A DNA stretch of 64,000 bases from Bacillota bacterium (GCA_024679955.1 JAILCQ010000009.1:140814-204813), one strand, 5' to 3'. Counted from the first letter of the stretch, positions 8,246-16,917 are shown. Notes: generated from the letters alone by a model not told the origin. Translations and numbers: made by a program.

Positions 8246-9268
8246 ATGAAAAAAATTTTATATATTATTCTTTTCTTCATCCTTTTTGCGGTTTTGATCA
8301 AATTTTTGGTTTCTTGCGAAGACAGGGCCAATCAGCCTGCCCAGGATGAGGTGGCGCCCCAGCGCACCGTGTTGCTGGAGGATACCGATATGACCAGCGT
8401 GACCGTTTATTTTGCCAGCGAGGACAAACGGTATTTGGTGCCGGTGAATGTGAATATCAACGCCACTAAGGAAGTGGCCAAAGTGGCTTTGGAAAAATTG
8501 CTGGCCGGTCCCACGGCGCCGGGTTTGAGCCCGGTTTTGCCCCAGGAGACCAAACTTTTGGACGTATACGGTTTGGGTCAGACGGTGGTGGTGGATTTTA
8601 CCGATGAGTTTACCTCCATACCGGAAGAAGACGCTGCCCTGGCCATAGACGCAGTTTTGGCCACCGTGCTGCCTTTGGCCGACGAGTATACCCTGACGAT
8701 CATGGTGCGGGATTATGTTTTGGATGATTTTTACGGCTTGACCGAAGATATGCCTTTCGGCGAGATCTATGTCAATCCGGTGGAAGATATACCGGCGGAC
8801 GACGGCAGCCGGGCGGCCGTATACTATTTGCCGGAGCAAAACGGCATGTACCTGACGCCGCTGACCTTCTTCCTGCCCAATGACAGCGGCGCGGAAGCGG
8901 CGGGGGATCAGGACGCTGCGGTCTATGCGGCTTTGCAGACGGCCCGGGCGGTGGCGGATAAACTGACGGCGGGGCCGCCCAAAGGCAGCTCTTTGCTGTC
9001 CGTGTTCAGCCCCGGTTTGCGCGTGCTGGATATGGATTTGAACGAGGGTATTTTGTATGTAGATTTTTCCAAAGAGATTTTGGATTACGGCGGCGGCGCT
9101 TCCCTGGAGAATATGCTGGTGGATTCCATCGTCTACAGCTTCTGCGCCATCGACGGTATCGATGCGGTGCAGATCCTGGTGGAAGGCGAGACCATGGACT
9201 ATTTCCCGGAAGGACGGGAGGCCGGCGCGCCTATCGCGCCCCAGCATCCTGTGAACAGCATTATATAG
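8246..9268 (+). CDS. Protein with two GerMN domains, sporulation/germination related
   Basis: 340 residues. A signal anchor (MKKILYIILFFILFAVLIKFLVSC; a cysteine follows, but the lipobox is imperfect) precedes two tandem GerMN domains at about 45-175 and 190-320. Each shows the pattern VTVYFAS..., A...LLAGP, (V)VDFT/S, and the first repeat contains ALEKLLAGPTAPGLSPVLP. GerM of Bacillus is a mother-cell sporulation lipoprotein with this two-domain layout. The frame is open from TTG 8222, but ATG 8246 is preferred because GGAAAGG lies 9 nt upstream and the signal peptide starts there. It stands 31 bp before larE, so cotranscription is possible. Confidence 0.82.
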   Translation: MKKILYIILFFILFAVLIKFLVSCEDRANQPAQDEVAPQRTVLLEDTDMTSVTVYFASEDKRYLVPVNVNINATKEVAKVALEKLLAGPTAPGLSPVLPQETKLLDVYGLGQTVVVDFTDEFTSIPEEDAALAIDAVLATVLPLADEYTLTIMVRDYVLDDFYGLTEDMPFGEIYVNPVEDIPADDGSRAAVYYLPEQNGMYLTPLTFFLPNDSGAEAAGDQDAAVYAALQTARAVADKLTAGPPKGSSLLSVFSPGLRVLDMDLNEGILYVDFSKEILDYGGGASLENMLVDSIVYSFCAIDGIDAVQILVEGETMDYFPEGREAGAPIAPQHPVNSII

Positions 9269-9299
9269 AGATATAATTGATTTCGATCGGTTTGGCGGA

Positions 9300-10115
9300 A
9301 TGAATATATGTAGTAAACGGATCATACTAAAAGAAAAATGGCCGCTTTTATCCGCTTACCTGAAAGAACAGGGCCGCGGCGGTTTGGCGGTGGCTTATTC
9401 CGGCGGCGTGGACAGCGCTTTGCTGGCGGAAGCGGCCTGGCGCGTTTTAGGCGCAAAGGTAATGCTGGTTTATTTCGACATGCCGCTGAACGCGGCGGCA
9501 GACCGCCGGCAAGCGGTGGCTTTGGCCCAAAGACAAGGCTGGCCCTGTCAGGTGGTAGAGGCCGATCCTTTGCAAACGCCGGAGGTGGCGGCCAATGGCC
9601 GCCGCCGTTGTTATTTTTGCAAAAGCTATCTTTACCGTTTGCTGCGGCGGGAGGCGGAAACCCTGGGTCTGGCGGCGTTGGCCGACGGGGTGAATGCCGA
9701 TGATTTGACCGCCTACCGGCCTGGCAATCTGGCGGCGGAAGAGGCCGGTATCCTGCATCCTTTGGCGGAGGCCGGTTTTCATAAGGCGGATATCCGTCTT
9801 TTGGCCCGTCATTGGCGCTTGCCCAATTGGGACCGGCCCGCTTCTCCCTGTTTGGCCAGCCGCTTTCCCTACGAGCAGCCGCTGACCTTGGAAAATCTGC
9901 GCCTGGTGGAGGCAGGAGAAAAGATCATCGCCGGCTATGGCTTTGCCCCGCTGCGCCTGCGGGTCCATGGCGATATCGCCCGTATCGAAGCGCCCAGGGA
10001 GACGCTGCCGCGCCTGATCCGGCAGCAGGAAATGATCGACGCCCTGCGGCAATTGGGCTTCCGCTATATTACGGTGGACGCGCAAGGCCTGCGCAGCGGC
10101 AGTATGGATGAATAA
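9300..10115 (+). CDS. larE: ATP-dependent sulfur transferase LarE, three-cysteine type
   Basis: 271 residues. The PP-loop SGGVDS is at residues 34-39. LarE adenylates a carboxylate of the nickel-pincer nucleotide precursor and inserts sulfur. Cys184 in SPCLASRFPYE matches the position of the sacrificial cysteine of Lactobacillus plantarum LarE; Cys104 and Cys107 (RRRCYFCK) add two further active-site cysteines. LarE proteins with three clustered cysteines are known to bind a [4Fe-4S] cluster that accepts and passes on sulfur, so this one is inferred to be of that catalytic kind. The ribosome site is weak. larC follows after 32 bp. larA and larB are not in the window. Confidence 0.9.
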   Translation: MNICSKRIILKEKWPLLSAYLKEQGRGGLAVAYSGGVDSALLAEAAWRVLGAKVMLVYFDMPLNAAADRRQAVALAQRQGWPCQVVEADPLQTPEVAANGRRRCYFCKSYLYRLLRREAETLGLAALADGVNADDLTAYRPGNLAAEEAGILHPLAEAGFHKADIRLLARHWRLPNWDRPASPCLASRFPYEQPLTLENLRLVEAGEKIIAGYGFAPLRLRVHGDIARIEAPRETLPRLIRQQEMIDALRQLGFRYITVDAQGLRSGSMDE

Positions 10116-10147
10116 GCCTCATAATTTTACGGCAATGGAGAAACGAT

Positions 10148-11320
10148 ATGGCAAATGTGTTGTGCTTGGACGCGCCCACGGGTATCGCCGGGGATATGCT
10201 GGTAGCCGCCCTGACGGATTTGGGGGCTTCCTGGGAAAAGATAGAAAGAGATTTGCGTTTGTTGCCGTTGTCCCATTGGCAAGGGCATTTTTTTCAGACC
10301 CAAAAAAACGGTTTGTCCGCCCGGCGTTTTCAGGTGGATTATACGGAAGATTGCCTCCGGGATTACCGGCAGATCCGGGAGATGCTGCAAACGGTAGCCT
10401 GGCCGCAGCGGGCCAAGGATACGGCTTTGCGTGCCTTTGCCGTTTTGGCCCAGGCGGAAGCCAAGGCCCACGGCTGTTTGCCGGAACAGGTGCATTTTCA
10501 TGAGGTGGGCGCGGTGGATTCGCTGGTGGATATCGGCGCTGCCGCCCTGGCTGCGGATATGCTGCAGATCGAGCAAACCTATATCGGTACCTTGCCCTGG
10601 AGCCGCGGCAGCGTGCAGGCAGCCCATGGCCGCTTGCCCCTTCCGGCTCCGGCGGTACGCCATTTGCTCACCGATTACCGCTTTGAAACCGTAGCCTGGG
10701 AAGGGGAATTGATCACCCCCACCGGCGCGGCTTTGCTGGCGGCGCTTTCGGCCAGGCAGACGCCGCCGCCGCCCTTTACCCTGAAGGCGGCCGGCTGCGG
10801 CGCGGGAACCAAGGATTTCCCCGTGGCCAATATATTGTACGCGGTTTTGGGAGAAGAGGAAGCCGCCCCGGCAGAAGATTTGCTGATGGACGAGGTGGCG
10901 GTGCTCACCGCCAATGTGGACGATTGCAGCGGCGAGCTATTGGCCGCCCTGTGGGAAAAAGCGGCGGAGATCGGTGTTCTGGATCTGAGTTTTATGCCAA
11001 TATGGATGAAAAAAGGCCGCCCTGCCTGGCAAATCATGCTGCTGATCGCGCCGGAACGCCAAAATCAGGCCCGAGATTTGCTCTTGCGGCATACCACGGT
11101 GATCGGCTTGCGATTCCGGCGGGAAAAACGCTGGAAGCTGCCGCGGCAGATTTTCACGGTGGATACAGAGTATGGTCCGGTGGCGGTGAAGCAGGCCGGC
11201 AACACCCTGGCCCCGGAATATGAGTCGGTGAAACAGGCGGCGGAAGCAGCCGGGGCCACGGTCAAAGAGGTATATTACGCCGCATTAAGCGCGGCTGCGA
11301 GGAAAACCCTGGATGAATAA
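10148..11320 (+). CDS. larC: Nickel-pincer cofactor biosynthesis protein LarC (nickel insertion)
   Basis: 390 residues of the DUF111/LarC family. The N-terminal APTGIAGDMLVAALTDLGA and FHEVGAVDSLVDIGAAAL segments are typical, as is LLTANVDDCSGELLAALWEKA at the start of the C-terminal domain (about 255 on). LarC is a CTP-dependent nickel insertase that completes the cofactor of lactate racemase and related racemases or epimerases. In L. plantarum it is made by a programmed frameshift (larC1/larC2); here it is one uninterrupted frame. GGAG lies 7 nt before the ATG. The last 8 bases overlap the HAD gene. Confidence 0.92.
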   Translation: MANVLCLDAPTGIAGDMLVAALTDLGASWEKIERDLRLLPLSHWQGHFFQTQKNGLSARRFQVDYTEDCLRDYRQIREMLQTVAWPQRAKDTALRAFAVLAQAEAKAHGCLPEQVHFHEVGAVDSLVDIGAAALAADMLQIEQTYIGTLPWSRGSVQAAHGRLPLPAPAVRHLLTDYRFETVAWEGELITPTGAALLAALSARQTPPPPFTLKAAGCGAGTKDFPVANILYAVLGEEEAAPAEDLLMDEVAVLTANVDDCSGELLAALWEKAAEIGVLDLSFMPIWMKKGRPAWQIMLLIAPERQNQARDLLLRHTTVIGLRFRREKRWKLPRQIFTVDTEYGPVAVKQAGNTLAPEYESVKQAAEAAGATVKEVYYAALSAAARKTLDE

Positions 11321-12002
11321 TTTGATTTTTGATTTGGACGGCACCCTGACCGACAGTTTGCCTCTGATCATCGAGGCGCAAAGCAAAGCTTTGCAGGAGG
11401 CGGGCGTGGAGCCGGATCGGGAAAAAATCATATCCTATATCGGCTACCCCTTATTGCAAACCGGCGAGGAATTGTTGGGGCCGGGCCGTGGCTGGGAATA
11501 TGTGGAATTGTATCAAAAGTATTATAAAGCCTCCGGCAAAAAACCGCTGCCCTTTCCCGGCATACGGGAAATGCTGGATACGCTGCGCCGCCATGGCTGC
11601 CGTCTGGCGGTGGCGACTTCCAAGCGGCAGGCGGCGGCCATGGAAAGCCTATCCTATATCGGCGAAGCCGGTTTGTTCGACGCGGTGGTCACCGCCGAAA
11701 GCGGCTGCGGCTGCAAACCGGGGCCGGGGCCGGCTTTGAAAGCCATGGAATTGTTGTCCGCTCCGCCGGAATCCACGGTATTCGTGGGTGACAGCCTGTT
11801 CGACTGGGAATGCGCTCATGCCGCAGGCGTCGCTTTTGTAGGCGTGGCCTGGGGGGCCGTAAGCGGCGACCGCTTGCGTCAGGCCGGCGCGGAAACCGTG
11901 GCGGAGAGCGTGGAGGAATTGACCGCCATATTGCTGCGGCCATTACCCGCTCCGGCGGGGGTCGCGAAGGAGAAAAGCGAGGGAGAAAATGGAAAAGTAT
12001 GA
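11313..12002 (+). CDS. HAD-superfamily hydrolase, phosphoglycolate-phosphatase-like
   Basis: 229 residues with all four HAD motifs: FDLDGTLTDS (motif I, nucleophile Asp7), VATSKR (II), KPGPGPALKAM (III) and VFVGDSLFDWECAHAAGV (IV). A small helical cap lies between motifs I and II (about 15-85), as in Gph/PpaX-type phosphatases. The substrate cannot be deduced. The ATG lies within the larC end, overlapping by 8 bases, so it belongs to the lar operon and could serve cofactor or nucleotide housekeeping, but this is only context. The C-terminal 20 residues are low complexity and overlap the next gene by 14 bases. Confidence 0.85.
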   Translation: MNNLIFDLDGTLTDSLPLIIEAQSKALQEAGVEPDREKIISYIGYPLLQTGEELLGPGRGWEYVELYQKYYKASGKKPLPFPGIREMLDTLRRHGCRLAVATSKRQAAAMESLSYIGEAGLFDAVVTAESGCGCKPGPGPALKAMELLSAPPESTVFVGDSLFDWECAHAAGVAFVGVAWGAVSGDRLRQAGAETVAESVEELTAILLRPLPAPAGVAKEKSEGENGKV

Positions 12003-13371
12003 TATCGTGATCGTTGGCGCGGGCGCCTCCGGCGTTTTCGCTTCTTATGAATTGACCCGTAGGCAGAATAAGGCCAATATCCTGCTGCTGGATAAAGGCT
12101 GCGCTTTGGAAGACCGGATCTGCCCCATCAAAGCCAAAAAAAGCAAAAGCTGCATCCAATGCAATCCCTGCCATATCATGAACGGCTATGGCGGCGCAGG
12201 CACCCTTTCCGACGGCAAATACAATATCACCACCAATTTCGGGGGCAATTTTCATGAATATGTAGGCGTGGAAAAGGCCATGGAATTGATGGAATATGTG
12301 GATTCCGTGCTATGCGATCTGGGCGGCGCGGAGGCCCGGCTGTATTCCACCGGCTCCACTCGCCTGAAGACGGAATGTTTGCGCCATAATCTGTATTTGC
12401 TGGAGGCCAAAGTCCGTCATTTGGGCACCGACCGCAATATGGATATTTTGCGGCGCATGTATGACTTTACCAAAAACCGCATGGATATCCGTTTCCGCTG
12501 CCCGGTGCGGGATATCGAGATTCTGCCCCAGGGCGGTTTCGCCGTGTATACCGAAAGCGGCGATGCGGTGCAATGCCGGGATCTGCTTTTGGCCTGCGGC
12601 CGTTCCGGCTCCCGCTGGATGTCCACGGTTTGCGGCAAGCTGGGCATCACCATGAAAAGCAACCGGGTGGATATCGGCGTCCGGGTGGAGCTGCCGGCGG
12701 AGATCTTCAAACACATCACCGACGAGGTGTATGAAAGCAAAATCGTCTACAAAACCGATAAATACAACGACATGGTGCGCACCTTTTGCATGAATCCCTA
12801 CGGGGAAGTGGTAGCGGAAAACACCAATGGCATCGTCACCGTCAACGGCCACAGCTATGCCGATCCGGCCCTGCATACGGAAAACACCAACTTCGCCCTG
12901 CTGGTTTCCAACAAATTGACGGAGCCTTTCACCGACAGCAACGGCTACGGCGAGCATGTGGCCCGGCTCAGCAATATGTTAGGCGGCGGCGTGCTGCTGC
13001 AAAGGTTCGGCGATTTGGTCAAGGGCCGCCGCAGCAGCGACAGAAGGATGGAAAAATGCTTTACCCGTCCCACCCTGCAGGCAACGCCGGGGGACTTGAG
13101 TTTGGTGATCCCCAAAAGGCAGCTGGATAACATCATCGAAATGATCTACGCCCTGGATAAGATCGCTCCCGGCACGGCCAATGAGGACACTTTGCTGTAC
13201 GGCGTGGAAGTCAAATTTTACAATTCCCAGGTGGAAGTGGGCAAAGATTTGCAGAGCAGCGTCAAAGGGCTGTATTTCCTGGGAGACGGCTCCGGCGTCA
13301 CCCATTCCTTATCCCAGGCCAGCGCCAGCGGGGTGTATGTGGCCAGAGAATTGGTACAAAAATATCAATAG
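11989..13371 (+). CDS. FAD-dependent dehydrogenase of the COG2509 type
   Basis: 460 residues. The N-terminal dinucleotide-binding motif is VIVGAGASGVFASYEL. A cysteine cluster (Cys45, 55, 58 and 61: CPIKAKKSKSCIQCNPC) is followed by NGYGGAGTLSDGKYNI, which is characteristic of this family, and the C-terminal FAD segment reads GLYFLGDGSGVTHSLSQASA. These flavoproteins have no firmly established reaction; the cysteine cluster may be redox-active or bind a metal centre. It overlaps the HAD gene and ends the apparent GerMN-larE-larC-HAD-FAD operon. A terminator follows 30 bp downstream. Confidence 0.85.
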   Translation: MEKYDIVIVGAGASGVFASYELTRRQNKANILLLDKGCALEDRICPIKAKKSKSCIQCNPCHIMNGYGGAGTLSDGKYNITTNFGGNFHEYVGVEKAMELMEYVDSVLCDLGGAEARLYSTGSTRLKTECLRHNLYLLEAKVRHLGTDRNMDILRRMYDFTKNRMDIRFRCPVRDIEILPQGGFAVYTESGDAVQCRDLLLACGRSGSRWMSTVCGKLGITMKSNRVDIGVRVELPAEIFKHITDEVYESKIVYKTDKYNDMVRTFCMNPYGEVVAENTNGIVTVNGHSYADPALHTENTNFALLVSNKLTEPFTDSNGYGEHVARLSNMLGGGVLLQRFGDLVKGRRSSDRRMEKCFTRPTLQATPGDLSLVIPKRQLDNIIEMIYALDKIAPGTANEDTLLYGVEVKFYNSQVEVGKDLQSSVKGLYFLGDGSGVTHSLSQASASGVYVARELVQKYQ

Positions 13372-13400
13372 GTTGCGGAAACCTTTTGATTTTCCTGATG

Positions 13401-13445
13401 AAAAAAAGCGGTTCTGCTGTCTTTGGGGACAGCGGAGCCGCTTTT
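13401..13445. terminator. Bidirectional terminator between the FAD dehydrogenase and the histidine kinase
   Basis: An 18-bp stem with G-U pairs (13404-13421 with 13428-13445) has flanking AAAAAAA on the left and CTTTT on the right. It can end the plus-strand lar operon and, with a seven-T tail, the minus-strand two-component operon. Confidence 0.85.
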
Positions 13446-13515
13446 GCATCCGGGGACCGGCGCAGGTCAGACTTATGGAGTCGCCGGGGGGATAGCAGCG
13501 GCCGGACGGCCCGGT

Positions 13516-15468
13516 TTAACCCGTCTCCCCGCCGTCGTTTTCTCCCGCAGGTTTGGCGGCTTGGGCAAAGATCAGTTCCGCTTTGAACAGGTCGCCGTCG
13601 ATTTTCAAACGCAGGCTGCCGTTTTGCAGTTCGGTCAGGCTACGGGCGATGGACAGGCCCAAACCGCTGCCTTCGCTGCTGCGGGAGGCGTCGCCTTGTA
13701 CAAAACGTTCCATCAATTCTTCGGCGGAGATGTTTAACGGCTCCCGGGAAATGTTTTTGATGCGGATATAGACGTATTGCTGCTCTTGGCATACTTGAAA
13801 ATAGACGCGGCTATGGGGCAGGGAATACTTGCATACATTGTTTAGCAGATTATCGATCACCCGCCATAGCAGACGCCCGTCCGCGGCGATAAAAATATCT
13901 TCCTGATCGCTGCTGATGACCGTTTGCAAGCGGGCGGCGGCGAGCCGGTCCTGATATTCGGCAACGGTTTGCTGCAGCAATTCGTTGACATTGGTGGGCT
14001 GCAGGTTTACTTTGATATTGCCGGTGGCGGCTTTGGAAGCTTCGATCAAATCTTCGGTCAGTTTTTTCAGCTTTGCCGATTGCCTTTCCAGCACGGCCAA
14101 ATATTCCGTGGCTTTTTCGCTGGCTTGCGGCTCCTTTTTCAGCAAATCCACATAATTGATGATGGAAGTCAAAGGGGTTTTGATATCATGGGAAACATTG
14201 GTGATCAATTCGGTTTTCAGACGCTCGCTTTTCAAGCTGGCTTCGATGGCGGTGTGAATGCCTTTGCCGATATTGTTGAGATCTTCGCCGTGCCGGCGCA
14301 AGGGGGCGTACATATCCGCCACCGCCAAAGGGCTCTCCTCCCGGCCCTGGGATAAGCGCCGGCCGTAATCGAACAGCCGCTGGGCTTGCCAGGCGGCTTT
14401 GCTGCCGGTATAGAAAACGGCAAGGTAGATAAAAAGCAGCAGCAACAGCCATGGCCAGATATTTGTTCCTACATATTGATAGGCATGGTAGATACGCCCG
14501 AAACAGAAAAGATTGCACAGGAACAGCAGCGCCGTGGCCAGCAGGCATTTGCCGGCGGCCGGCAGGGAAGCGCATAGATTGCCCAGGGAGCATGCGCCGC
14601 CTTTCAGCAAGGACCATATCCAGCGCAGTATCCGGTATAGGACCGTATTTTTCAACAAAACGCCGCATTTCAACCGGGTGGCGGTGGTCAGAGCGACCGC
14701 CGTCAGCACGGCCAGCATGGCGGTGAAGAGGAAGGTGGCTGCGGTCACGGTCGCCCATATGGGGTAGCCGCCCAAATAGGGCAGCATCCTGGCCAGGAAC
14801 GATAACAGCAGGGCGGCTGCGCAAAGGTAAAGATCGTAGGGGATTCTATCCTGCCGGTTGAGGCAAATGCCAACCGTGTTTCGTTTGTGTCCGGCTGTGG
14901 CAAGCAAAAAAATAAAAAGCGCCAGACAGAGCAGCAAAGCGACGCCGCTGCCCCAAAGGATGGCATAGCGGTAATGGAATAGTTTTTCCAGCCAATAAGC
15001 GGTTTGGTAATAATTGTCGCCGGGGAGCAATGGCGAACGGATATGGGCGATCAGGGTAAAGGTTTCCCCATTGTACTCATATTGGCCGCAGGAAGCGGTA
15101 ATGCCGTAGGCCGCTTGTCCGTCATAGGTGGAAAAAACGGTTTCCTGTCGGTCATTGATCACGTCGAATAAGAAATTGGCCGTTTCAGGATTCAGCAGTT
15201 CGCGAATATGGGCCGCTTGATAAGAATCCCAGCCGCTTGTGTCTTCCGCGGTTTCGAGTAAATAGTAATCAAAAGCATAGCGGGCATATTCTTGATTCAA
15301 CTGCCGGCAATTCTGTGTGGTATAAAAATTGAAGCGGCTGAGATCATAATAGCTTTCTTCATAAAGATACTCCGCCGTCAGCAAGCCCGCTACGGACAGG
15401 ACGAACAGCGACAGCAATAAAAACAGGGCGGCTATTTTCGCCCCCAGGCTATCGATACGTTTGGACAT
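13516..15468 (-). CDS. Membrane sensor histidine kinase, VanS-like clostridial family
   Basis: 650 residues. A first membrane segment (about 10-33) and an extracytoplasmic sensor of about 130 residues are followed by a further block of about five membrane segments (about 165-365). The kinase core comes last: H-box ITNVSHDIKTPLTSIINY (His near 426), N-box LLWRVIDNLLNNVCKYS, F-box ELMERFVQGD and G2-box SEGSGLGLSIARSL. The G1 box is atypical (IKNISREPLNIS), as in many clostridial kinases of this group. ATG 15468 is chosen because AAGGAG lies 10 nt upstream; TTG 15477 would be too close to it. The gene is directly downstream of its response regulator. Confidence 0.9.
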   Translation of the reverse strand: MSKRIDSLGAKIAALFLLLSLFVLSVAGLLTAEYLYEESYYDLSRFNFYTTQNCRQLNQEYARYAFDYYLLETAEDTSGWDSYQAAHIRELLNPETANFLFDVINDRQETVFSTYDGQAAYGITASCGQYEYNGETFTLIAHIRSPLLPGDNYYQTAYWLEKLFHYRYAILWGSGVALLLCLALFIFLLATAGHKRNTVGICLNRQDRIPYDLYLCAAALLLSFLARMLPYLGGYPIWATVTAATFLFTAMLAVLTAVALTTATRLKCGVLLKNTVLYRILRWIWSLLKGGACSLGNLCASLPAAGKCLLATALLFLCNLFCFGRIYHAYQYVGTNIWPWLLLLLFIYLAVFYTGSKAAWQAQRLFDYGRRLSQGREESPLAVADMYAPLRRHGEDLNNIGKGIHTAIEASLKSERLKTELITNVSHDIKTPLTSIINYVDLLKKEPQASEKATEYLAVLERQSAKLKKLTEDLIEASKAATGNIKVNLQPTNVNELLQQTVAEYQDRLAAARLQTVISSDQEDIFIAADGRLLWRVIDNLLNNVCKYSLPHSRVYFQVCQEQQYVYIRIKNISREPLNISAEELMERFVQGDASRSSEGSGLGLSIARSLTELQNGSLRLKIDGDLFKAELIFAQAAKPAGENDGGETG

Positions 15469-15473
15469 GGGGC

Positions 15474-16166
15474 TCAATCTCCTTTTTCCAATTTATATCC
15501 CTGCCCCCAGGCTACTTTCAGATAGCGGGGATTGGCCGGATCGATTTCTATCTTTTCCCGCAGATGGCGGATATGCACGGCTACTGTGCCGTCCGCGCCG
15601 AAAGCGCTGCTGTTCCAGACTTTGGTATAGATCTGCGCCGAGGAATATACTTTTCCCGGGTTTTCCATCAAAAGCCTGAGGATGCTGTATTCCAGCGGCG
15701 TCAGGTTGACCGGTTCGCCGTCTACGGTCACGGTTTTGCTTTCATCATTCAATTGGATACTGCCGCTGGTCAAAATATTCTCTTTCTCCGCCGTGCCGCC
15801 CAATTGCATGTAGCGGCGCAATTGGGATTTTACCCTGGCCAGCAATTCCACAGGGTTGAACGGTTTGGTGACATAATCGTCGGCGCCGATGTTCAAGCCC
15901 AGCACCTTGTCGGTATCCTCGCTTTTGGCGGTCAGCAGGATCACCGGTACATTGCTGCTTTCCCGCAATTTTGCCGTGGCGGCTATGCCGTCGATCCCCG
16001 GCATCATAATGTCCATCAGCACCAGATGCACCGGCTGCGTGGCGATGATTTGCAGGGCTTCTTCCCCGGTATAGGCGGCGAAGGTGGTATAGCCTTCCGC
16101 ATTCAGATATATGGTCAAGGCGCTGACGATATCTTTTTCGTCGTCGCAGATCAGGATATTGGCCAT
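15474..16166 (-). CDS. OmpR/PhoB-family response regulator
   Basis: 230 residues. The receiver domain (1-120) has the acidic pair Asp8-Asp9, phospho-acceptor Asp52 in LVLMDIMMPGIDG, and the switch Thr/Lys in LLTAK and VTKPFNP. The C-terminal winged-helix domain (about 130-230) contains LTPLEYSILRLLMENPGKVYS and VAVHIRHLREKIE. It is the partner of the adjoining kinase. The target is unknown; no transport or resistance gene stands beside the pair. GGAGGG lies 6 nt before the ATG. Confidence 0.93.
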   Translation of the reverse strand: MANILICDDEKDIVSALTIYLNAEGYTTFAAYTGEEALQIIATQPVHLVLMDIMMPGIDGIAATAKLRESSNVPVILLTAKSEDTDKVLGLNIGADDYVTKPFNPVELLARVKSQLRRYMQLGGTAEKENILTSGSIQLNDESKTVTVDGEPVNLTPLEYSILRLLMENPGKVYSSAQIYTKVWNSSAFGADGTVAVHIRHLREKIEIDPANPRYLKVAWGQGYKLEKGD

Positions 16167-16294
16167 GCTATTCCCTCCATAGCTGTAAATATAGCATAGT
16201 ATTCTTTAAAAACGTATAGGCTTGCGCTTTAAAAAATTATTAAAATTATATCATATTCCCTATTATAACAATATCGTATAACAGGATACTACAA

Positions 16295-16350
16295 CAGGTT
16301 TTTCCGCGGGAAAACCTGCACCGGCCGGCAAAGGCATGCCTTCCGGCCGG
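16295..16350. other. Two consecutive stem-loops of unknown role
   Basis: The first hairpin pairs CAGGTTTTTCC (16295-16305) with GGAAAACCTG (16309-16318). Two bases later the second pairs CCGGCCGG (16321-16328) with CCGGCCGG (16343-16350) around the inner palindrome AAGGCATGCCTT. Neither is followed by a T tract, and they lie upstream of the rplS promoter. Confidence 0.6.
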
Positions 16351-16387
16351 AACGGCATAAAAGGCATAAAACAGCGGTAAAAAACGC

Positions 16388-16416
16388 TTGCTTTGTTGAA
16401 AAAGGCATGGTATAAT
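16388..16416 (+). promoter_or_regulatory. Sigma-A-type promoter of rplS
   Basis: TTGCTT (16388-16393), 17-bp spacer, TATAAT (16411-16416). Transcription should begin near 16423, just before the structured leader. Confidence 0.85.
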
Positions 16417-16432
16417 ATTTTGCGTGTTTATT

Positions 16433-16468
16433 GGCTGGTCCGCTGCCGTGCTCCGGTAATGAACAGCC
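16433..16468 (+). ncRNA. Probable ribosomal protein L19 leader
   Basis: The rplS 5' leader folds into an outer stem GGCTG/CAGCC (16433-16437 with 16464-16468) and an inner stem TGCCG/CGGTA (16444-16448 with 16454-16458). It lies between promoter and ribosome site, where Bacillota carry the autoregulatory L19 leader. The class is assigned by position and fold, not by a covariance-model hit. Confidence 0.5.
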
Positions 16469-16490
16469 TTAGAATTAGGAGGATAGAATC

Positions 16491-16844
16491 ATGACCAACG
16501 TTATCGATCTGATCGAACAAGAGCAAATGAAAGACGACCGCCCCGCGCTGCGCCCCGGCGACACTGTGCAAGTGCACGTAAAGGTAATCGAAGGCAACCG
16601 GGAAAGAATCCAGGTTTTTGAAGGCGTGGTAATCAAAATCAAAGGCGGCGGCCTGCGGGAAACCTTTACCGTGCGCCGGGTGGCTTACGGCGTAGGCGTG
16701 GAACGTACTTTCCCGCTGCACTCCCCCCGTATCGATAAAATCGTCGTCAAACGGCACGGTAAAGTCCGTCGCGCGAAACTCTATTATCTGCGCAACCTTA
16801 CCGGTAAAGCCGCCAGAATCAAAGAAGTCAGAAGAAATAAATAG
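16491..16844 (+). CDS. rplS: 50S ribosomal protein L19
   Basis: 117 residues, the normal length. [26 protein letters not shown], and the C-terminal [21 protein letters not shown] are family signatures. L19 lies at the 30S-50S interface. GGAGG lies 8 nt before the ATG. It is a single-gene transcript here, with its own promoter, structured leader and terminator; the usual upstream trmD is absent, so autoregulation through the leader would be its main control. Confidence 0.97.
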   Translation: MTNVIDLIEQEQMKDDRPALRPGDTVQVHVKVIEGNRERIQVFEGVVIKIKGGGLRETFTVRRVAYGVGVERTFPLHSPRIDKIVVKRHGKVRRAKLYYLRNLTGKAARIKEVRRNK

Positions 16845-16847
16845 CGG

Positions 16848-16887
16848 TAATTATCCGGGCGTTCTCACTCCCGGATAATTATTTTTT
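16848..16887 (+). terminator. Terminator of rplS
   Basis: A 12-bp perfect stem TAATTATCCGGG/CCCGGATAATTA (16848-16859 with 16870-16881) is followed by six T. Confidence 0.92.
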
Positions 16888-16888
16888 C

Positions 16889-16917
16889 TTGGCAATGTTT
16901 TTTTCTTATGATATAAT
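16889..16917 (+). promoter_or_regulatory. Sigma-A-type promoter of efp
   Basis: TTGGCA (16889-16894), 17-bp spacer, TATAAT (16912-16917), 43 bp before the efp ATG. It abuts the rplS terminator. Confidence 0.85.

Larger units (their letters stand above)
16167..16490. other. Divergent intergenic region, response regulator / rplS
   Basis: 324 bp. The part next to the regulator is very AT-rich and has several TATAAT-like hexamers on the minus strand without a well-spaced -35. The middle carries two consecutive stem-loops (16295-16350). The right end carries the rplS promoter and structured leader. No coding frame is convincing. Confidence 0.5.
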
